Source of the DNA: Amoebophrya sp. A120
Lineage: Eukaryota; Sar; Dinophyceae; Syndiniales; Amoebophryaceae
DNA: 64,000 bases
Reading direction: 5' to 3'
Assembly: GCA_905178155.1 (NCBI GenBank)
Contig: CAJINV010000014.1
Span: 2,265,923-2,329,922, forward strand
Below, in pieces: positions 12,712-26,049 of this stretch (positions within the stretch are counted from its first letter, which is position 1; each line of letters begins with the position of its first letter). The notes below the pieces were generated by a model that saw only the letters and a program-made list of their open reading frames with translations, did not search any database and had not been told where the DNA came from. The position numbers and the translations under genes are program-made.

Positions 12712-13732
12712 GGTTTGTTTTGATGGTCGTGGATGGTGAGGAAGAAGATGTAAAGATAGATAAAATTTGGCCGGGGTACAAGAACCACTTGGTGTGATGT
12801 TGAAACTTCAACTACACACTAGAACTAGAAGTCATGTTGAAGGCCGACAATATAATTACATATACAATGCGCTCGCAGTTACAGCAAAACCAAAAGCACA
12901 TCGACATCAGACACATCCATAATAGTTTTGTCCCTCGGTGCTCAATGAACAATTTTGACTTCATCTCTCCCTCTCGTCGCGACATCAAAGGCTCTCGTCT
13001 CTACGAGGAAGGTAAAGAACCTCAGGTCCTCGCTGCTTGCGACAAGCAGAAATAGCTACTAGACAAGAACCAACTATCTTCGGTGCCGGAATGTCAACTC
13101 ACACTTCCAATTTGAGAAGATCGAAGACGCGACTGGTTTTGAGAAAAAGAGACGATAGATGCGAAGCTGGAGAAACTGAGGCAACCAATCTTTCTGATGC
13201 TTGTTGCAGACGACTTCCATCCACGGCGACACAGAGTGAAGATCTGAGCAGAGGGCTCATCGTCATCGATTTTTACGATTTATCGATCTCGTTCCGGTGC
13301 ACGCACAAAAACGACGCGAACCACGATAAGGATAACAAAGACCGCACTGAAACCGAAGTCGGAAGCGCCATTATCAACATAAATTTGATTTCGCCCTTTC
13401 CTTTCTTTGTCATGGTACGGAATCAATGGAAATACAGGATGGGGCAGTAGAGCTTCAACATAGTAGCTGCGAACATACTCAAAGGAGCTTTTACGCCTTA
13501 CGTACAGGTCGTGCGTAACCAGCTCAAGGCAGCTGGTGTTGTGCCTCTCTTCTTAATTTTCATACTTTTTTTTTATTCATGCCTACATTTTTTGCAATGA
13601 TTTATTTGCTTCGAGTTGGAAAAAGCGTGTGAAGCTGAATGCAGAAGCAAAAATCCTTTCGAGAGAAATTGAATTTGAAACGAAAATAAGTGTTTACTTG
13701 TTTTGGTCAGCACAAGTTGTCGCTCCATCAGG

Positions 13733-14063
13733 TCAAGTCTCACGATGTTTCCAAATGTAGTTCCTCGTCCGGTCGCCGCTTGGGTCTTCTGCGAACCTGC
13801 GACGTGTTCGATCGCGATCGTCTGCGCGACGCTGCCCCGCTGGTCCTGGTCGTGCTCCGGTTCCTCGTCGTCGTCTATCGCGTCGCGCTCCGTCTACTGC
13901 TTGAAAATCCGGGTTCTTGTAGTCCGCCAGCTTGGGCAACCCCGCTGGAAGGACTGCTGAAATGAACCACCAGCGTTCACCATTTCCGTCGCTGTATCTT
14001 GTCTCGAACGCGCTCTCCGCCAGCTCGGGGTCGATCATCCAGCGACGCGAAAGGAGTCCTCAC
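13733..14063 (-). other. Possible decayed coding fragment resembling the left-edge gene
   Basis: A minus-strand frame with a strong G+C and codon-like pattern reads LLSRRWMIDPELAES, then later DYKNPDF, before turning into an Arg-rich tail and a stop at 13733. The left-edge protein has SPLSRRMLAWEELDPEVS and NDPDF in the same order about 40 residues apart. An in-frame stop lies just upstream of LLSRR and no start or splice pattern restores a longer frame. It may be an exon of an unresolved paralogue or a relic. The similarity is short and found by eye only. Confidence 0.25.
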
Positions 14064-15153
14064 ACTGCGCGAGGTTCTTGCCGCAACGGTGTACTGTCCC
14101 ACGCGCGATCGGTCACGGTCACGGGCTGTTTTGGGGCGGTTCGTCAAAAGATTATAGCGTTTTTTAGTTCGATGGAAGACCACGAACTAAATTGGTGTGC
14201 TGGAGATGAAGAAGCGAAAGATTTTCGAGGAGGCTTTGAGTAACACTTCGGCATAGAATTGCAGCACCAACATGGTTGCATCGAAAAATAAATGAGGCAA
14301 AGAACAATTAAGTAACAATAAGCCCAAGGGCTATTTACGATAAAAAAATACCCGTATCCTTACCTTCAGAAATCCGCTTCCATGCCGAAAGTTTCCTTCG
14401 ATGTTCGCCACGCTTCGGCGTCATTTGGCAGGAGGGCAGGGTGTTCCCAACTTCCGACAACAAGGCGTACAACTCGTCGTCCTGCGACCGTTTTTTCTCC
14501 GAAGAAGCGCTACCACCTAATTCCACCTAAAACTAGTCCTAAAATCCCTCGCGAGGTGGACCCAAAATCAAAGAACCCAGAGAAAAGATAGACAAGAAAA
14601 TAGGGACAGGAAAACAAGGAAAGGAAGTGTTTTCGAATCAGAAATCTGCGAATAAATCAAAATCAGAAACTTTCGGGCTCGTGATTACGTACACAGGAGA
14701 TTTGATTTGTATAATGATGCTGATTGTCAACATGCATATAAATTCAAGATCTAGATCTACTCAATAAGGGTACCATAGTCGTAGTCCTGCTTGACTGGTG
14801 CGTCGTCTACTTTTATGCCCGGCGAGGCTGCCTCGATTAATCTTTAGTTTAGTCCTATCTTCAAAAAGCCCCCGGCTTTGGAATTTACATGAGCACTGGT
14901 GCGGTCGCGGCATTGTCACGGGCGGACGCGTATTGCTTCTACTAGTTGTCGTGCAATGAGTACCTCTGCCCGTTCGCATGGCAAGCGAGCTCTCGTGCAT
15001 CATTTTTGAATTTTCGAGAGATGAAAAAAGAAAAACAGCGAAGATTCATTTTGAAAAAAAGTTTTGCAATGATTGTGCTTCTACTAAGCAGTTGAAGTTG
15101 TAGTAGAGCAAAATAGAAAAAAGGATAACATTCATAGAAAAAAACAAACGCAC

Positions 15154-15249
15154 CGCCATGGAGATGCGCGGTACTTCTGCCTCCGAGAGAAAGTTGTAGA
15201 TGTGGACCACTTCGGCCGCCAATATGTTTCGTTCTTCGTAGCTGGAAGC
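15154..15249 (-). other. Possible internal exon (32 codons) of an unresolved gene
   Basis: The minus strand reads 32 codons (ASSYEERNILAAEVVHI, later EAEVPRISMA) bounded upstream by TGCAG and downstream by GTGCGT, i.e. consensus acceptor and donor in the same phase (0-0). The amino-acid pattern looks like folded protein, unlike its surroundings. I could not link it to neighbouring exons, so the gene it would belong to is unknown. Confidence 0.3.
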
Positions 15250-15872
15250 CTGCATTCACGGTGGCAGGCAAAAACACCCCCACTCGAATTTTTGACGCGC
15301 CACGATCTGCCCGGCAAAGCAAAGCATAGAATTTTTACTTTAATCTTTGGAACTCGGTTCTTCTTCTTTGCAAATAATTCAATACTAAAAAATAAATCAC
15401 ACACCAAAAAGGCGCGAAATACCAATGACAATAGTTCTTACTCCGGGCGCATTTTAATGAAATGGCTGTCATGGCTAAAAAAATGAAAAACATCAAAAGG
15501 AAAAAGTTAATAAAAGCAAACGCCGATGCTCCGTAGCTGATGAGGCGCAATCCGCGATGAATTTTTCTTGTCGGAGAAGCAAGATGGTGGCTTTCCCGCC
15601 AAGCAGACCAGGAATGATTCGGAATGAGTACGTCCCTAAGCACCTTACTTCACCCTTTTACTTTATTTACCGCAACCGCCTTTTATTGGTTTTTCTTCAC
15701 AAAGAAGTTTCTTGTCCTACCGCGTAAAATTATCGTGTCAAGTTGTCGTTGTGACTTCAGGTTCTACTAACAAAACTGTTCGCATTCCATTCGTCATCTG
15801 ATAATTATACAAGCGTCAGTTTTTCTACTATTTCTCCCATCGAAGAAGTTGAAGTTCAGGATCAGGAAAGAG

Positions 15873-15992
15873 GGTACTCAAGCGGGAGGTAACAGGTGCT
15901 GGCAAAGCGAAAAGACCAGAATAAAAAGAGAATAATTTCTCAAAAAGTTCCGGTCCGATCACCGCCACTGCCCCTAAGCCGCGAGTGTTCTT
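15873..15992 (+). repeat. Dispersed repeat, copy 1
   Basis: Begins GGTACTCAAGCGGGAGG with GGTGCTGG shortly after and ends with the 22-bp block CCCCTAAGCCGCG-AGTGTTCTT at 15971-15992. The same two blocks, in the same order and orientation, recur at 22463-22677 with a longer and diverged middle. No coding potential is evident. Nature unknown; a non-autonomous transposon or a short non-coding gene are both possible. Confidence 0.55.
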
Positions 15993-18900
15993 CAAGTTTT
16001 ACTTTGCAGTTGCTTTTTTTAAATTCGAAATCGCAAATCGTAGGTATTCCGACACGATCGTTGGCTACTCAACCGCGGAATTGTTGTATCAACCAGACAT
16101 CACAAGTTTACCCTTCGAATTTACACGCCGCACACTGCTTCGTTCGGTCCATAATATTTGACCACTAAATGTCGGGCTAGATCCGATTCAAGCCATTTAG
16201 CTGGTGACAAATACTAAAGCCGCTAGCTCGTAGTTCTTGGGTTCGGTCCAACCGGAGGTTGTCCTATAGTTCACAATATCCCCTTACCTTTAACCATAGT
16301 CAATTTTTGATAAAACCAAATTTCTTGTCCACTTTATCAGCCGTTTATGGGCCCCCCATTTCGGACAGGAAGGGGTTGAAAAAAGAAAAAACCTTTCTAT
16401 CTTTTAAAAATCGTCCGTGAAAATAGCACTTTTAGCAAGATGAACCATCAAAGTTTGTTGTACCACTGGACTTGTGCAGTTTCACTACTTCCTTGCAATA
16501 GAAGATGTTGCCCGCAGCAAAATTCGAGACAGTCAATGACCTGCGTCAAATCCTCCTGCTATTTTCACGATTTTTGGTTTATTTTTTCAAGGAATGGAGA
16601 TAGTAGTTGGATGGCCGCGCCGCAGCATCTTCACCTGCTGTTTCCGACTGCTTTCGCCGATTTACTTCTTAGATGCTTGTCGTAAACTGGTGCGCAGGAG
16701 AGCTGCGACGGCCAAAAAAATTTCGCTGTAGAAGTACTGTAGGTGCAAATCTCTAATGCTGTCGTCATCAACTAGTGGAGCAGGAGGCATCATCAACATC
16801 TTCAGGCGTGACATTCAACTCTTCATCTTCTTCGCTGCCGTCTTATTACCGACCAGCCGAGGCTCTCGCAGCCGCAGCCGGTACAGCTTTAATTTTACTG
16901 CATCTCGTGAGAAAACAAGTAGCAGCTACGATCATGATTGCGAGGCTGAAAAATGAGCACTAGCGAAAAAGTGCGGTTTCTTAACAAGCCGTGTGCGAAA
17001 TTTTTTGTGTCGCCATAATTTGTTTTGAGGCTGGATGGAGGTGAACCACGTAAAACAAGCCGAAGTAGGACGGGGCAAAAGTTTGGAAAAATTACTGTTG
17101 CCGGTGTAGTTGTTGGTCGGTACGTGTTATGACGGTATGCTGATTCAGTTCTTACAGCAGTTTCATGCTCCTTCTTGTTGTCTGTCAGTAAACCGAGAAA
17201 CTTTCGACCCCTAGTTCTAGTTCGTACTTTACCAAAGGCACATCAAGAATTATTTTTTTCCTACAATTTTGGAGTTTTTCTCCTCGAATGGTAGGAACTT
17301 TTTCAAGACTTCTGAGGAAAAAAAAGAGCCCCGGCCGACAACTACATTTACACACAGAAAAAACAAACTTTCGATACGACGAGCTTGTGCTCAGGGTTGA
17401 AATATTGCCCGCCACGATGTGCGAGTGCAACATTAAACATCTCGTCATCCGAGAAAGCCTACCCCGTTTTGCAACTATGTACACCACAGAAAGTGCGAGA
17501 GGTGGCGGTGAATACAACTAGTTTCTAGACAAAGAAGAAGCTCAGCATACGATCTCTTCTATCTCATATGGCTGTCCTCTGAGCTAGTTCCTTACAACCT
17601 CTTTTTTCGACAACTCTACACATCTACTCTGCATCTCGCGCACTTTCTTAATACATGAAAGCTCATGGCAAGAAAGATGCCTCTGTTTTTCCAGTGCATG
17701 TTGATGCTCGCCGTAATCAGTGTACTTATTATTCACAGCACGCTCATAATTGCAAGAAAAAAAGCTGGTGATCATCCTGCACTCTAAGAGTGCTCGATAG
17801 GATCGCACTTTGTCCTTTCGCGGCGGCGGCGGCGGCGGGGCCATCTTCGAGCTACTTAAAAAGATCATCATGGTGGCACGACTTACGAGGAGGATACGAT
17901 GCCTACGCACCACCAACGAAAGAGCGGCGCTACTTCTACAGGTCTTCGCAAAAAATGCTGGCGCTAGTACGAGAGTAGCATTGCTCAGCGATAACCGAAA
18001 AAAGGGGCCCAAGAAGACGAGGGCAATGTGCGCGCATCTGCGTAAAACGAGAATGAGTTATACTAGTACGAGTGGTGCGAAAATCGCTACAGAGCTGCTG
18101 CAACGCGGCGCGTCGAAAAAAAGTAGAAATTTCTGAACAGTCCCCTAGCGATGTCCTTTTCTTTACATTAAATTTTTCTATGTACTTCTTCATAGCTCTA
18201 TTTCTAATCTAACACGACTATGTATTTCTAGTTCTAAGATTTTCCCATTTACCTTACGTCGTTCTGACTTTTCTTTTCATCTATTACTCGATGTGGGAAA
18301 TTCAAGTCCACGACATCTCTTTAGTCAACATCTTCATGCACAAGCACAAAGGTAACATCCAAGAGTGTAGTCCATCGTCATCAACATGCCCGCTGTCAGC
18401 ACAAAGAAGTTCAGAATCCAACAACATAGTTGCAAAAATATTCATTACTGTCACCCGGCAAAAGCAGCTCGCGCCGTCCCGGTCCAGCAAAGCCGCGGTG
18501 GTGTTCTTCAGATGTGGAAGTAGACAATGCGCTTGTAGAACCGGAAAAAATAATTCGCCACAACAGGAGGAGCAGGAGGAGGAGCTCGGAGGACCACTTG
18601 TGGCAACATGTACATGACGAAGAACAGTAGATGGAGGAATGAATTCCGGTAGTATCCGCGGCCCGACTGTAGCTGTTTCCTCGATCAGTAACACTTCCTC
18701 GTGGCGATTGCGATGACGACCGAACTCGTGGCGAGTATGAGTGTAGTCGTCGAGGAGCAGCGGCTGGTCCACGACCAGGACGTTGCGGAACGGCAAGCGG
18801 CAAGGAAATTGGAGTTCGAGTTGGTCGAGTTATTATTTACTTGCAGAGTTCTTATTCATTTTCTTCTACCTTTTTTGACAACATCATCTGTAGCAGCGGT

Positions 18901-21900
18901 ATCGGATTTCTTCGCAAACATTTTTACTGAATTTATCTTCGCCCCTTGCTGATCTTCGAATAGCGAGTCTGGGTCGACAGCAGGCGTGTTGTAACAGCAG
19001 CAGCAGCAGCATGGGGCGAGCGCAAGTCCGAGGCGCGCCAGCACGGGTGGAGCGACGCCCTTTCGACAGGTCGTAGGTGGCAACTCTGCAACGGGAGCCG
19101 TTCCCAACTCGTGCTACCCGGCGCGGCACACCTGTGCTGGCGACGGCGGTGCTAGAAGCGCCTGACCACGATGCGCACCACTCGGTTGCGGCGCGAGCGG
19201 ACTACTACCCCGGTCCCGGCGGCAGCAGTGGCTGTCGTACTAGTAGCTTTGGCGACGGCCCCAGTAGTAGGTGCCCGAAGAAATGCGCGGCCAGCCGGCG
19301 GCGAGTGGAGCAGTTTCAGAGGCTGAGCATGCGCACCAGCATGTGGATCACTGAGTGAGAATTTTCGCGGTGTTGGTCACCCTTGTTCCCCGTGGTCCCC
19401 GTCGTGAGATTTTCCGAAATCCCAGGTGGATGTAGATGAAGTAGCAGTAGATTTACTTGTACTAGCAAAACCCCGTTTGTTCTTGATGTTGTACACCTCG
19501 AGCAGTCAAAGTCACCCGCTGAAGATAGTCTAAACTTGCTACACCTCCTTCCTGTTGCACCAGCGTGATGATTGCGAAATCGTGGCCAATGGCTGCGCCA
19601 ATGAAATCAGGCTGGCAAAAGTGGCAAAAGGCAGCAATGTCGGAACAATTGCTCCTTGTTCAGAAACAAGTGGTTGTGATCAGAGTCAACTCGTGATCGA
19701 AAAACTGCTAATTAGGTAGACAGTCGGACGACACGTGGTCGCAGTTGTCCGGGATGTGGTTGTCCTGGAGCGATCAACACGACACGCGCTGATGACTCCT
19801 GCTGGCCCCGCGCGGTGGTCGTCGTCGACGACGCGAAAAAAAAACTCATGTAGCTGCTGTAAAGAGCTCCTGCAACTCCCACCGCAGTAGACTTCGTCCA
19901 GAGTTGGAGGATGCCGATGCGGAGTGGAAGATACATAAGAACTACTCGAATAAACTGTTGTGATCTGTGCGGTCCGCGGTTTTCGTCTTCGTTGTTCGAG
20001 CTTTAACTGACACTGAGTTCCTTCGACGTGCAGAGTTCTGACTTCTTCAATAGTTGTCCACCACTTCTAGTAGTACAGAAAGTCCACATGATGGAATAAT
20101 TCATCGTGCTTGCAGCTCCTTCTCGCTGAAGTTTCGCACGTTCACATTTTGGAGGTTGATGGGGTTGCATCTTCGTGCTGGGCTGGAGCAAGCGCTGGCG
20201 TCTGCGACGTGCAGGAGGAGCGCTGTAGTTCCCTCGCATGGCCTCGTTCGCCGGCCTCTACTTTTTTATTCGGGTGGTTGTAAGTTGCTGCACAACGCGC
20301 GCTGTGCGACATGATCGCGTGGCTACCAACCTAGTTCGTGGCTCAGTCGGCCCGGGAGCAGGCGTCCTGCTCTGGATTTCCGCAGGCGCGGCCTGCAGCT
20401 TGCGCTCGCGAGGTCGGCGCCTCAGTCGCCACAACAGGTACAACTAGTCTGGGCAGGAGCTGTCGCGCAGTGAACCCTGGCGCCGGAAGAAGAATTCGCC
20501 CTGTTGCTTCCACAAGTTGTCGGCCGCCAATAGCGACCCGATTTCTCGTTTCGCTGGATTTTTCCCTCCCGCGCCGGCATTTCTACCGTGTTCTCGATGA
20601 GTCGAAGATCTCAAAATCGTTGCTCAACAGAAAGTGATTGATGTAGGGAGTTGTAGGACCCTGGCGACGGCGGCACTTTCGGCCGAGATCGAAAAAAGCA
20701 GAAAGTTGTGCAACAAGAGCAGCGCGGCCCTGACGGCAGCTTCCCTTTTTTCCGGTCGATGAAGATGTGGAGACAGACGGTCGAAAAGCGGTAGCGGGAC
20801 AAAGACGCTGCCCGGGGAGCATGGGAGCAGGAGGGTCGCGACCAAGTATTTTTAGGTCCAACGGCAGCTCGCTGTATTCCGCGACGAGCGGTGGCTGTCG
20901 TAGCCCAAAAAGCCGCAGCGGAACCGTCCCCGTAGACGCGGCTGCGACAGTGGCAGAAGAAAGTCATCGTCCCTGCCGTCCCCTGGCGCGAGGGATGAAG
21001 GCAATCCACCTGGTGCTGCTCTGCCCCGATGGGAACCACGCGCAGGGCGGAGAGTAAAAAATAAAGCGGCCGGGGAGTCCGGAAGTGAAGAAGTTGCCCC
21101 GTGGTTTCGTTTATTTTGTTTTTTTCACAGTAGAGCAGATGTAAAAAATCATCTATCATGAAGAACCTTCGCAGCTTCCAAAAATCATGATGATGGAAAA
21201 AGAAGTCAAAGTTGCGAAAAAAATCGTTCAAAAAAGTCGCCGATTTTATTGACTTTTGTACCTCTACCGCCTCCACTGCACGAAAAGCATGCGGACGGCG
21301 GCGTGCACCAGGACGAGAAAGTTCTTGTCAATAAAGTACAACAAGTGGAGGTCAACGGGCTTTCAGAAAAACAGAACTGCGCTGCCACCGAAATCCACAC
21401 GACTTCGTTTCTCGTAGAGGTTTTCCCCCGTCCTACTTGTATCGGCAGAGGAACTGGAAAAAACTCAGCACCAAAAAAAGTTGCGACGTCGTCGTCGTCG
21501 TGGAGAAGTAACGCACTGGACGGCGATCGCACGGCGGCGCGCAGGCGAAGGCCCCGTCGGAAACTAGTGACAAACTTGGAGGTCTACAGGACCTTATGGC
21601 GACCCGACAGTGCAGCTCGTGCGTAAAAGTTCGCTGGAGATGAAAAAGTAGAAGCCGCGCTTTTACATTACCGGCTGTTTGTTCGTGGTGAGGATGGTCG
21701 TAAAAAAACTGCGATTTTAATCTTGTCGTGCCCCTAGAAGCAGAAGTTGAAGTTGTTTTTGCAACGCGGCCCACTGCGCCAATCTGAAAGACGCTCGCAG
21801 GTCTGTCGCCTCCGATAGTACTAGCGGGGTGGAAAAAAAAACTCGGTGTCAGAAGCGAAGGCAATTCTTTCTGTCTAGTACGCGCTACCCGGTTTCATCG

Positions 21901-22462
21901 TCGCGCTCTTCACGTCGCGTGGTAGAGGTAGTTCACTAAGTAATTTTGATGTGCGCGCGTCGTGTACTTCTAGCAGCTCGCTTTCGTTTCAGTAGTTTCA
22001 CTGATGATCAGTAGCAGCGCCTCATCACAACTGCGACTAAGTGTAGTTCTGTAGCACATACGGGCAGCAGCTCCTGGTGCTGCGCCACCTCTGGGGTGTG
22101 TAGTAGCTGAGGCGTGGGTGGTGTTCAAAGTGAATCACTTCTATCGGTGCGAAGGTATGATGTCGGTTTTTCTTCGTCGAGAGCGAAACTTCAATCGTGG
22201 TGGTGTAGTAGAAGTCCAAGTAGATTATACAACAGCTTGGTAGTAGATGTACAGCGTCAACAGTGATCTTCACTGTGAAGAGGACAACTGCTCGGTGTGT
22301 AGAAGTCGAAGTGGTAGGTTCAGTCGTTTCGTTGAAACCCCGCAATGGGCTGCTCGTAGATGATACTGAAGATACAGCAGTCTGACAGATGACGAAAACC
22401 GCAAACACAGGTAAAAAAACCGCGAACTAGAGACTGGTGTACGCAAAAAACCGGCTATAGTT

Positions 22463-22677
22463 AGGTACTCGAGCGGGAGGAAAGCGGTGCTGGGAACGCA
22501 GTAAAAAGATCCAAAGTCAAGTCGAAAAATCTTAAACAGTAACATCCTTCAGTCGATGATCGTCCAACCCGGAAAGGAGAAGGGGAACATCAACCAAAAG
22601 CGGAAACCGTAAAAACTTATCAACCCAATATAGAATCGAGAAACCGCGCCCACGCCCCCTAAGCCGCGAGTGTTCTT
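22463..22677 (+). repeat. Dispersed repeat, copy 2
   Basis: Second copy of the repeat at 15873-15992: AGGTACTCGAGCGGGAGG at the left, GGTGCTGG a few bases on, and the identical 22-bp terminal block at 22656-22677. The interior is about 95 bp longer than in copy 1. The outer blocks are far better conserved than the middle, as if the ends were under constraint or recently moved. Confidence 0.55.
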
Positions 22678-25600
22678 ATGCTGAAGAATGCATGAAGGTT
22701 CTGTAGCAGGTGTGGGATATTTCTTGCTCGTATAGTGATTACAACTTCATCTCCCCTTGATCTGTAGCGGTGGACTGGTCAGCCTCGAGAGGGCACACCA
22801 TTCGAGTGGCCACGTCTAGGCTGACTCGCGACCACCACTCGCACGACTGCGTCGGCTGCCCTGCACTTGATTCACATGTTCAGCCATAGAAAGGCATAGA
22901 AGCTCGCAGATCGATTTGCTGGCCGACCTTTTGCTCGTTTTCCGATCCTTTCGATGCTGCAGATGAGAGTCCGATCCTTTCGAGAGGTTGACCACCTCAA
23001 GTAGAGCGATTTGCTGCTCGATCGACTTCGATCAGAGGCCGCACTGTAGTAGATCGTGATGACCAGAGTACGAGTGCCACTTCTCGCAATGCTAGCTGTC
23101 TGCTTGTGCTGTGTACAACGCGGGAGCTTGCTGTAGTTCCGATACCGCTGTACCACAACTTCTCGACAGTAGTAGAGATGATGCGTGTAGTAGTTCAGGT
23201 CGAAATTATGCGACCGCTGCTACATCCGATAAGATGAACTGAAGAACCGAAGTCTTCGAATGACAAGAAGATGTTGACCACTTCATCTAGAATCGGGGAA
23301 AGAAAGAACGCAACTGAGTGAAGCGTGAAGATGATCGATCCTGTGGCCGCGTAGTGGTGGTCCGCCCGGCTGGTGGTCGAAATGAAGATCTGATTCAGAT
23401 TTGTGTAGGTGGTTTGGATGATGCTGACAACAGCAGGAAAATACGCCGTGGCTCGTTCGAGGTACGCCGATGAAATCTGCTGGACTCGCCGTGCGTGTGG
23501 TGCACGTGGTGCGCTGCAGCTCCTGCTTGTTTAACAAGCCGTAGTCCAACAAGGATTTCTCGATTGCATGTTGTCGTCCACGATCTGCAGGGGGAAGCGC
23601 GCCTGGTGGTCCGTCCACTTGCAGGAATCGCTAGGGCTTCCAGTCCACCTCACGTCGTGCTCATACTGGTCCTCGTCCGACGTCGTCGTTCCCACGTTCT
23701 AGCTCTGGTGCGTTGTCCTGTGATGTTGAAACTGCGTCAGATCCTGGTGCGACGAATCGAATCCGATCAAACTCTGGTGGTCTCGAACGCTGTGGAAGGT
23801 TGTCGATTTGGCAACAGCAATTTGTTCCAATGCATCCTGTTGACAGTAGCTGCTTACTTTGATGCAGCAGTGCATGTATCCACGAACTCCTTGTTTTCGG
23901 AGTGTAGTAAAACTTCTGTACCAACAAACGGCATGTCGTGAAGTGGATTTTCATCCGAGGTAAGTAGTCCTAGTCGTAGAACAACTCCGCGTTGCAACCG
24001 TTGACTTCCTCGTAGTTGTAGACAAGTTCCTGTTGCAGCAGGCGACCACAGTGGCCAGAATCTTGATGCTCCAACGCAACGCCGGGTGATTCAAAGCGTT
24101 TCCAGCTCCTCGTCAGCCAGTTAGCCAGCACTACCATCTCGACGACGGCAGTCAGCACACCTCGCAACCGGCGGTCCATCAGCATCTGCTGCCAGGAGTG
24201 GTCCGATTCCACCGTTGCCGAGCAACAAGTCGCGCGTCGCCGTAGAAGTTCTTGTGAACTAGCTGTGTTGACTCTGTGGTGAAGAGTTTTTTACAGCAGA
24301 GACAAGCTGCTCCGGACAGTCAACACCTCCAGCGAGGACGAAGTTGTACCAGGAGGCTTCTGCTTGCTCTTTATTCGGATTTTCTTGCATCAGCATGCGC
24401 AGTGAATGCAGTAATCCATTTGAACCTTATCATGCGTTGTTTCTTCAAAAAAGTTTATTTGAAAACTCTTCGTATTCATGCAATCATCCAGAGCGTGTCT
24501 GAAGATGATGAAATACGGTGCAAGTCGCGTTCGTCTTCGTGTGCGCGGTTCTCTGTCCCAGAATAATTTTCCAAATCCACCGTGTCCGGGTCGTCCATTC
24601 GTCGGTATGTTGTTCCATGCGGCTTCCGTAGTACTCGTGCCTTCCAAAAAATCCACCGCCCGTAATCCATCCGTCTCCTAATTCCACCGTTCGTTCGTCC
24701 GCCGGGTCCCATGATAATACTCCATCCGTATGGAGGTCTCCCTCTCCACCGCCCGCCGCCGTTTCTCGCAAGAAACAAGTTCTCGGTCCGTAGGTCCACG
24801 TTCCAGCGAGTCCGTCGTCCGTGGTATTGTCCAACCCGATTCATGTGCTCCTCCAGCTCCGGGTCGATTTCTTCGCGCACATCGTCCTGCAAGCTCCTTG
24901 TCGTTGTCCGCCGGGTCCTGGTCAATCCGTCCCTGGAGGTCCTGGTCCCCTCACATGGTCTTTCTGTCGGTGTAGTACTCGGGCTCCTGGGTATGGCTGC
25001 CGCTCCTTCCTCGTCCGCGGAAAGCAAAAAGGTTGCAGGTCTCGTAGTATTTTTTCTCACACGACAGCCGGAAGAAGTTCTTGTGTACAACACGAAATGA
25101 ATAACATGATTATGATGCATGAAGCTCGTCAATCGATGATAATCATTCGCGTCCGTCATCATGATCATTTGTCGCAACTACAGTGTATCTATTAGTTGTA
25201 CGCACGATGCTGGGTGCCTTTACACGTAGTTGAAAAAAAGTTCGAGGTCCAGCCTAGTCGTAATCAAGCACGTCCGCCCTCCGTCGTCCGTCAGCACGAC
25301 CAAATGGATGCATCCAAGACTTGCTTCCTCGTTGAAGATGTAGTCCGATAGTTGATAATTTTGTGGTCCGAAAGTAGTTGGTATGGTTCATCGAAAAAAA
25401 AAGTTGAAGATGGTGGAGATGGTGCAAGCGGCTCATGGTGTTCATTCTCATTGATGAATAGAAGCTCGTCCTCTTGTAGTCGCGGACGCGGTTATGCTAC
25501 AGCAGGCACGGGCAGTAGTTGTAGTTCACGCAGCACGCAAGCCACACGACATACTGGTAGTACTAGGCACGCTACAGACGATTTCCGTTCTACACGCGGT

Positions 25601-25888
25601 TTCGACTTTAACGTTGTTGCACGCGGTCTACAGGAAACTGATCTTGTTGTTCCAGCACGACTACTTCGTTCTCTGATCGCAGCTCGAGCTCGTTTCTAAC
25701 AGTTGTGCAGCCCTTGTTCACTCGTTCTTTTACGATTAGCTCGGATCTTCCGTTTTTATTCCACATCACGCTACTCCTACGGTTATTTCCAAGCCACCTA
25801 CGGAACGGCCATCGTGGTTCCAGGTGGCGGTTCCGAGCCACATAGGAGGTGCCTACCAACGTGTGACGGTGCAGCAGCGAAAGGTTGC

Positions 25889-26049
25889 TATCAAGCAAAA
25901 AAGTGTTAACGTTAACGGTTTTGAGGCATTGCTGTCATGCATGAGAAATTGCCGCTATCATGCATGCTATGCAATACAAATTTGGGCATCATTTCTCGTG
26001 CATTTCTGCATGCCAAATTCCGTTAACGTTAACACTTTTTGGTGTGATA
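25889..26049 (+). mobile_element. Orphan introner-like element outside any recognised gene (161 bp)
   Basis: Starts TATCAAGCAAAAAAGTG and its right end, reverse complemented, starts TATCACACCAAAAAGTG; both continue with the identical GTTAACGTTAACGG. Flanked by GTTGC on both sides (25884-25888 and 26050-26054). The core carries the GTCATGCATGAGAAATT and ATGCAATACAAATT type blocks seen inside the genic introners. It therefore obeys every rule of the intron elements but lies where I find no gene. Confidence 0.8.

Noticed and set aside
20611-21276. Minus-strand frame of 221 codons
   Set aside because: Composition is Phe/His/Arg-rich without pattern, it lacks neighbours and motifs, and antisense frames overlap it.
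24476-25177. Minus-strand frame of 233 codons
   Set aside because: The DNA is made of degenerate GGAC/GGAT/CGGA repeats and two other frames are open over much of it; no protein motif.
25608-25898. Minus-strand frame beside the orphan introner
   Set aside because: Tested as an exon that the introner would interrupt; the frame on the other side gives no convincing continuation, so it was not called a gene.
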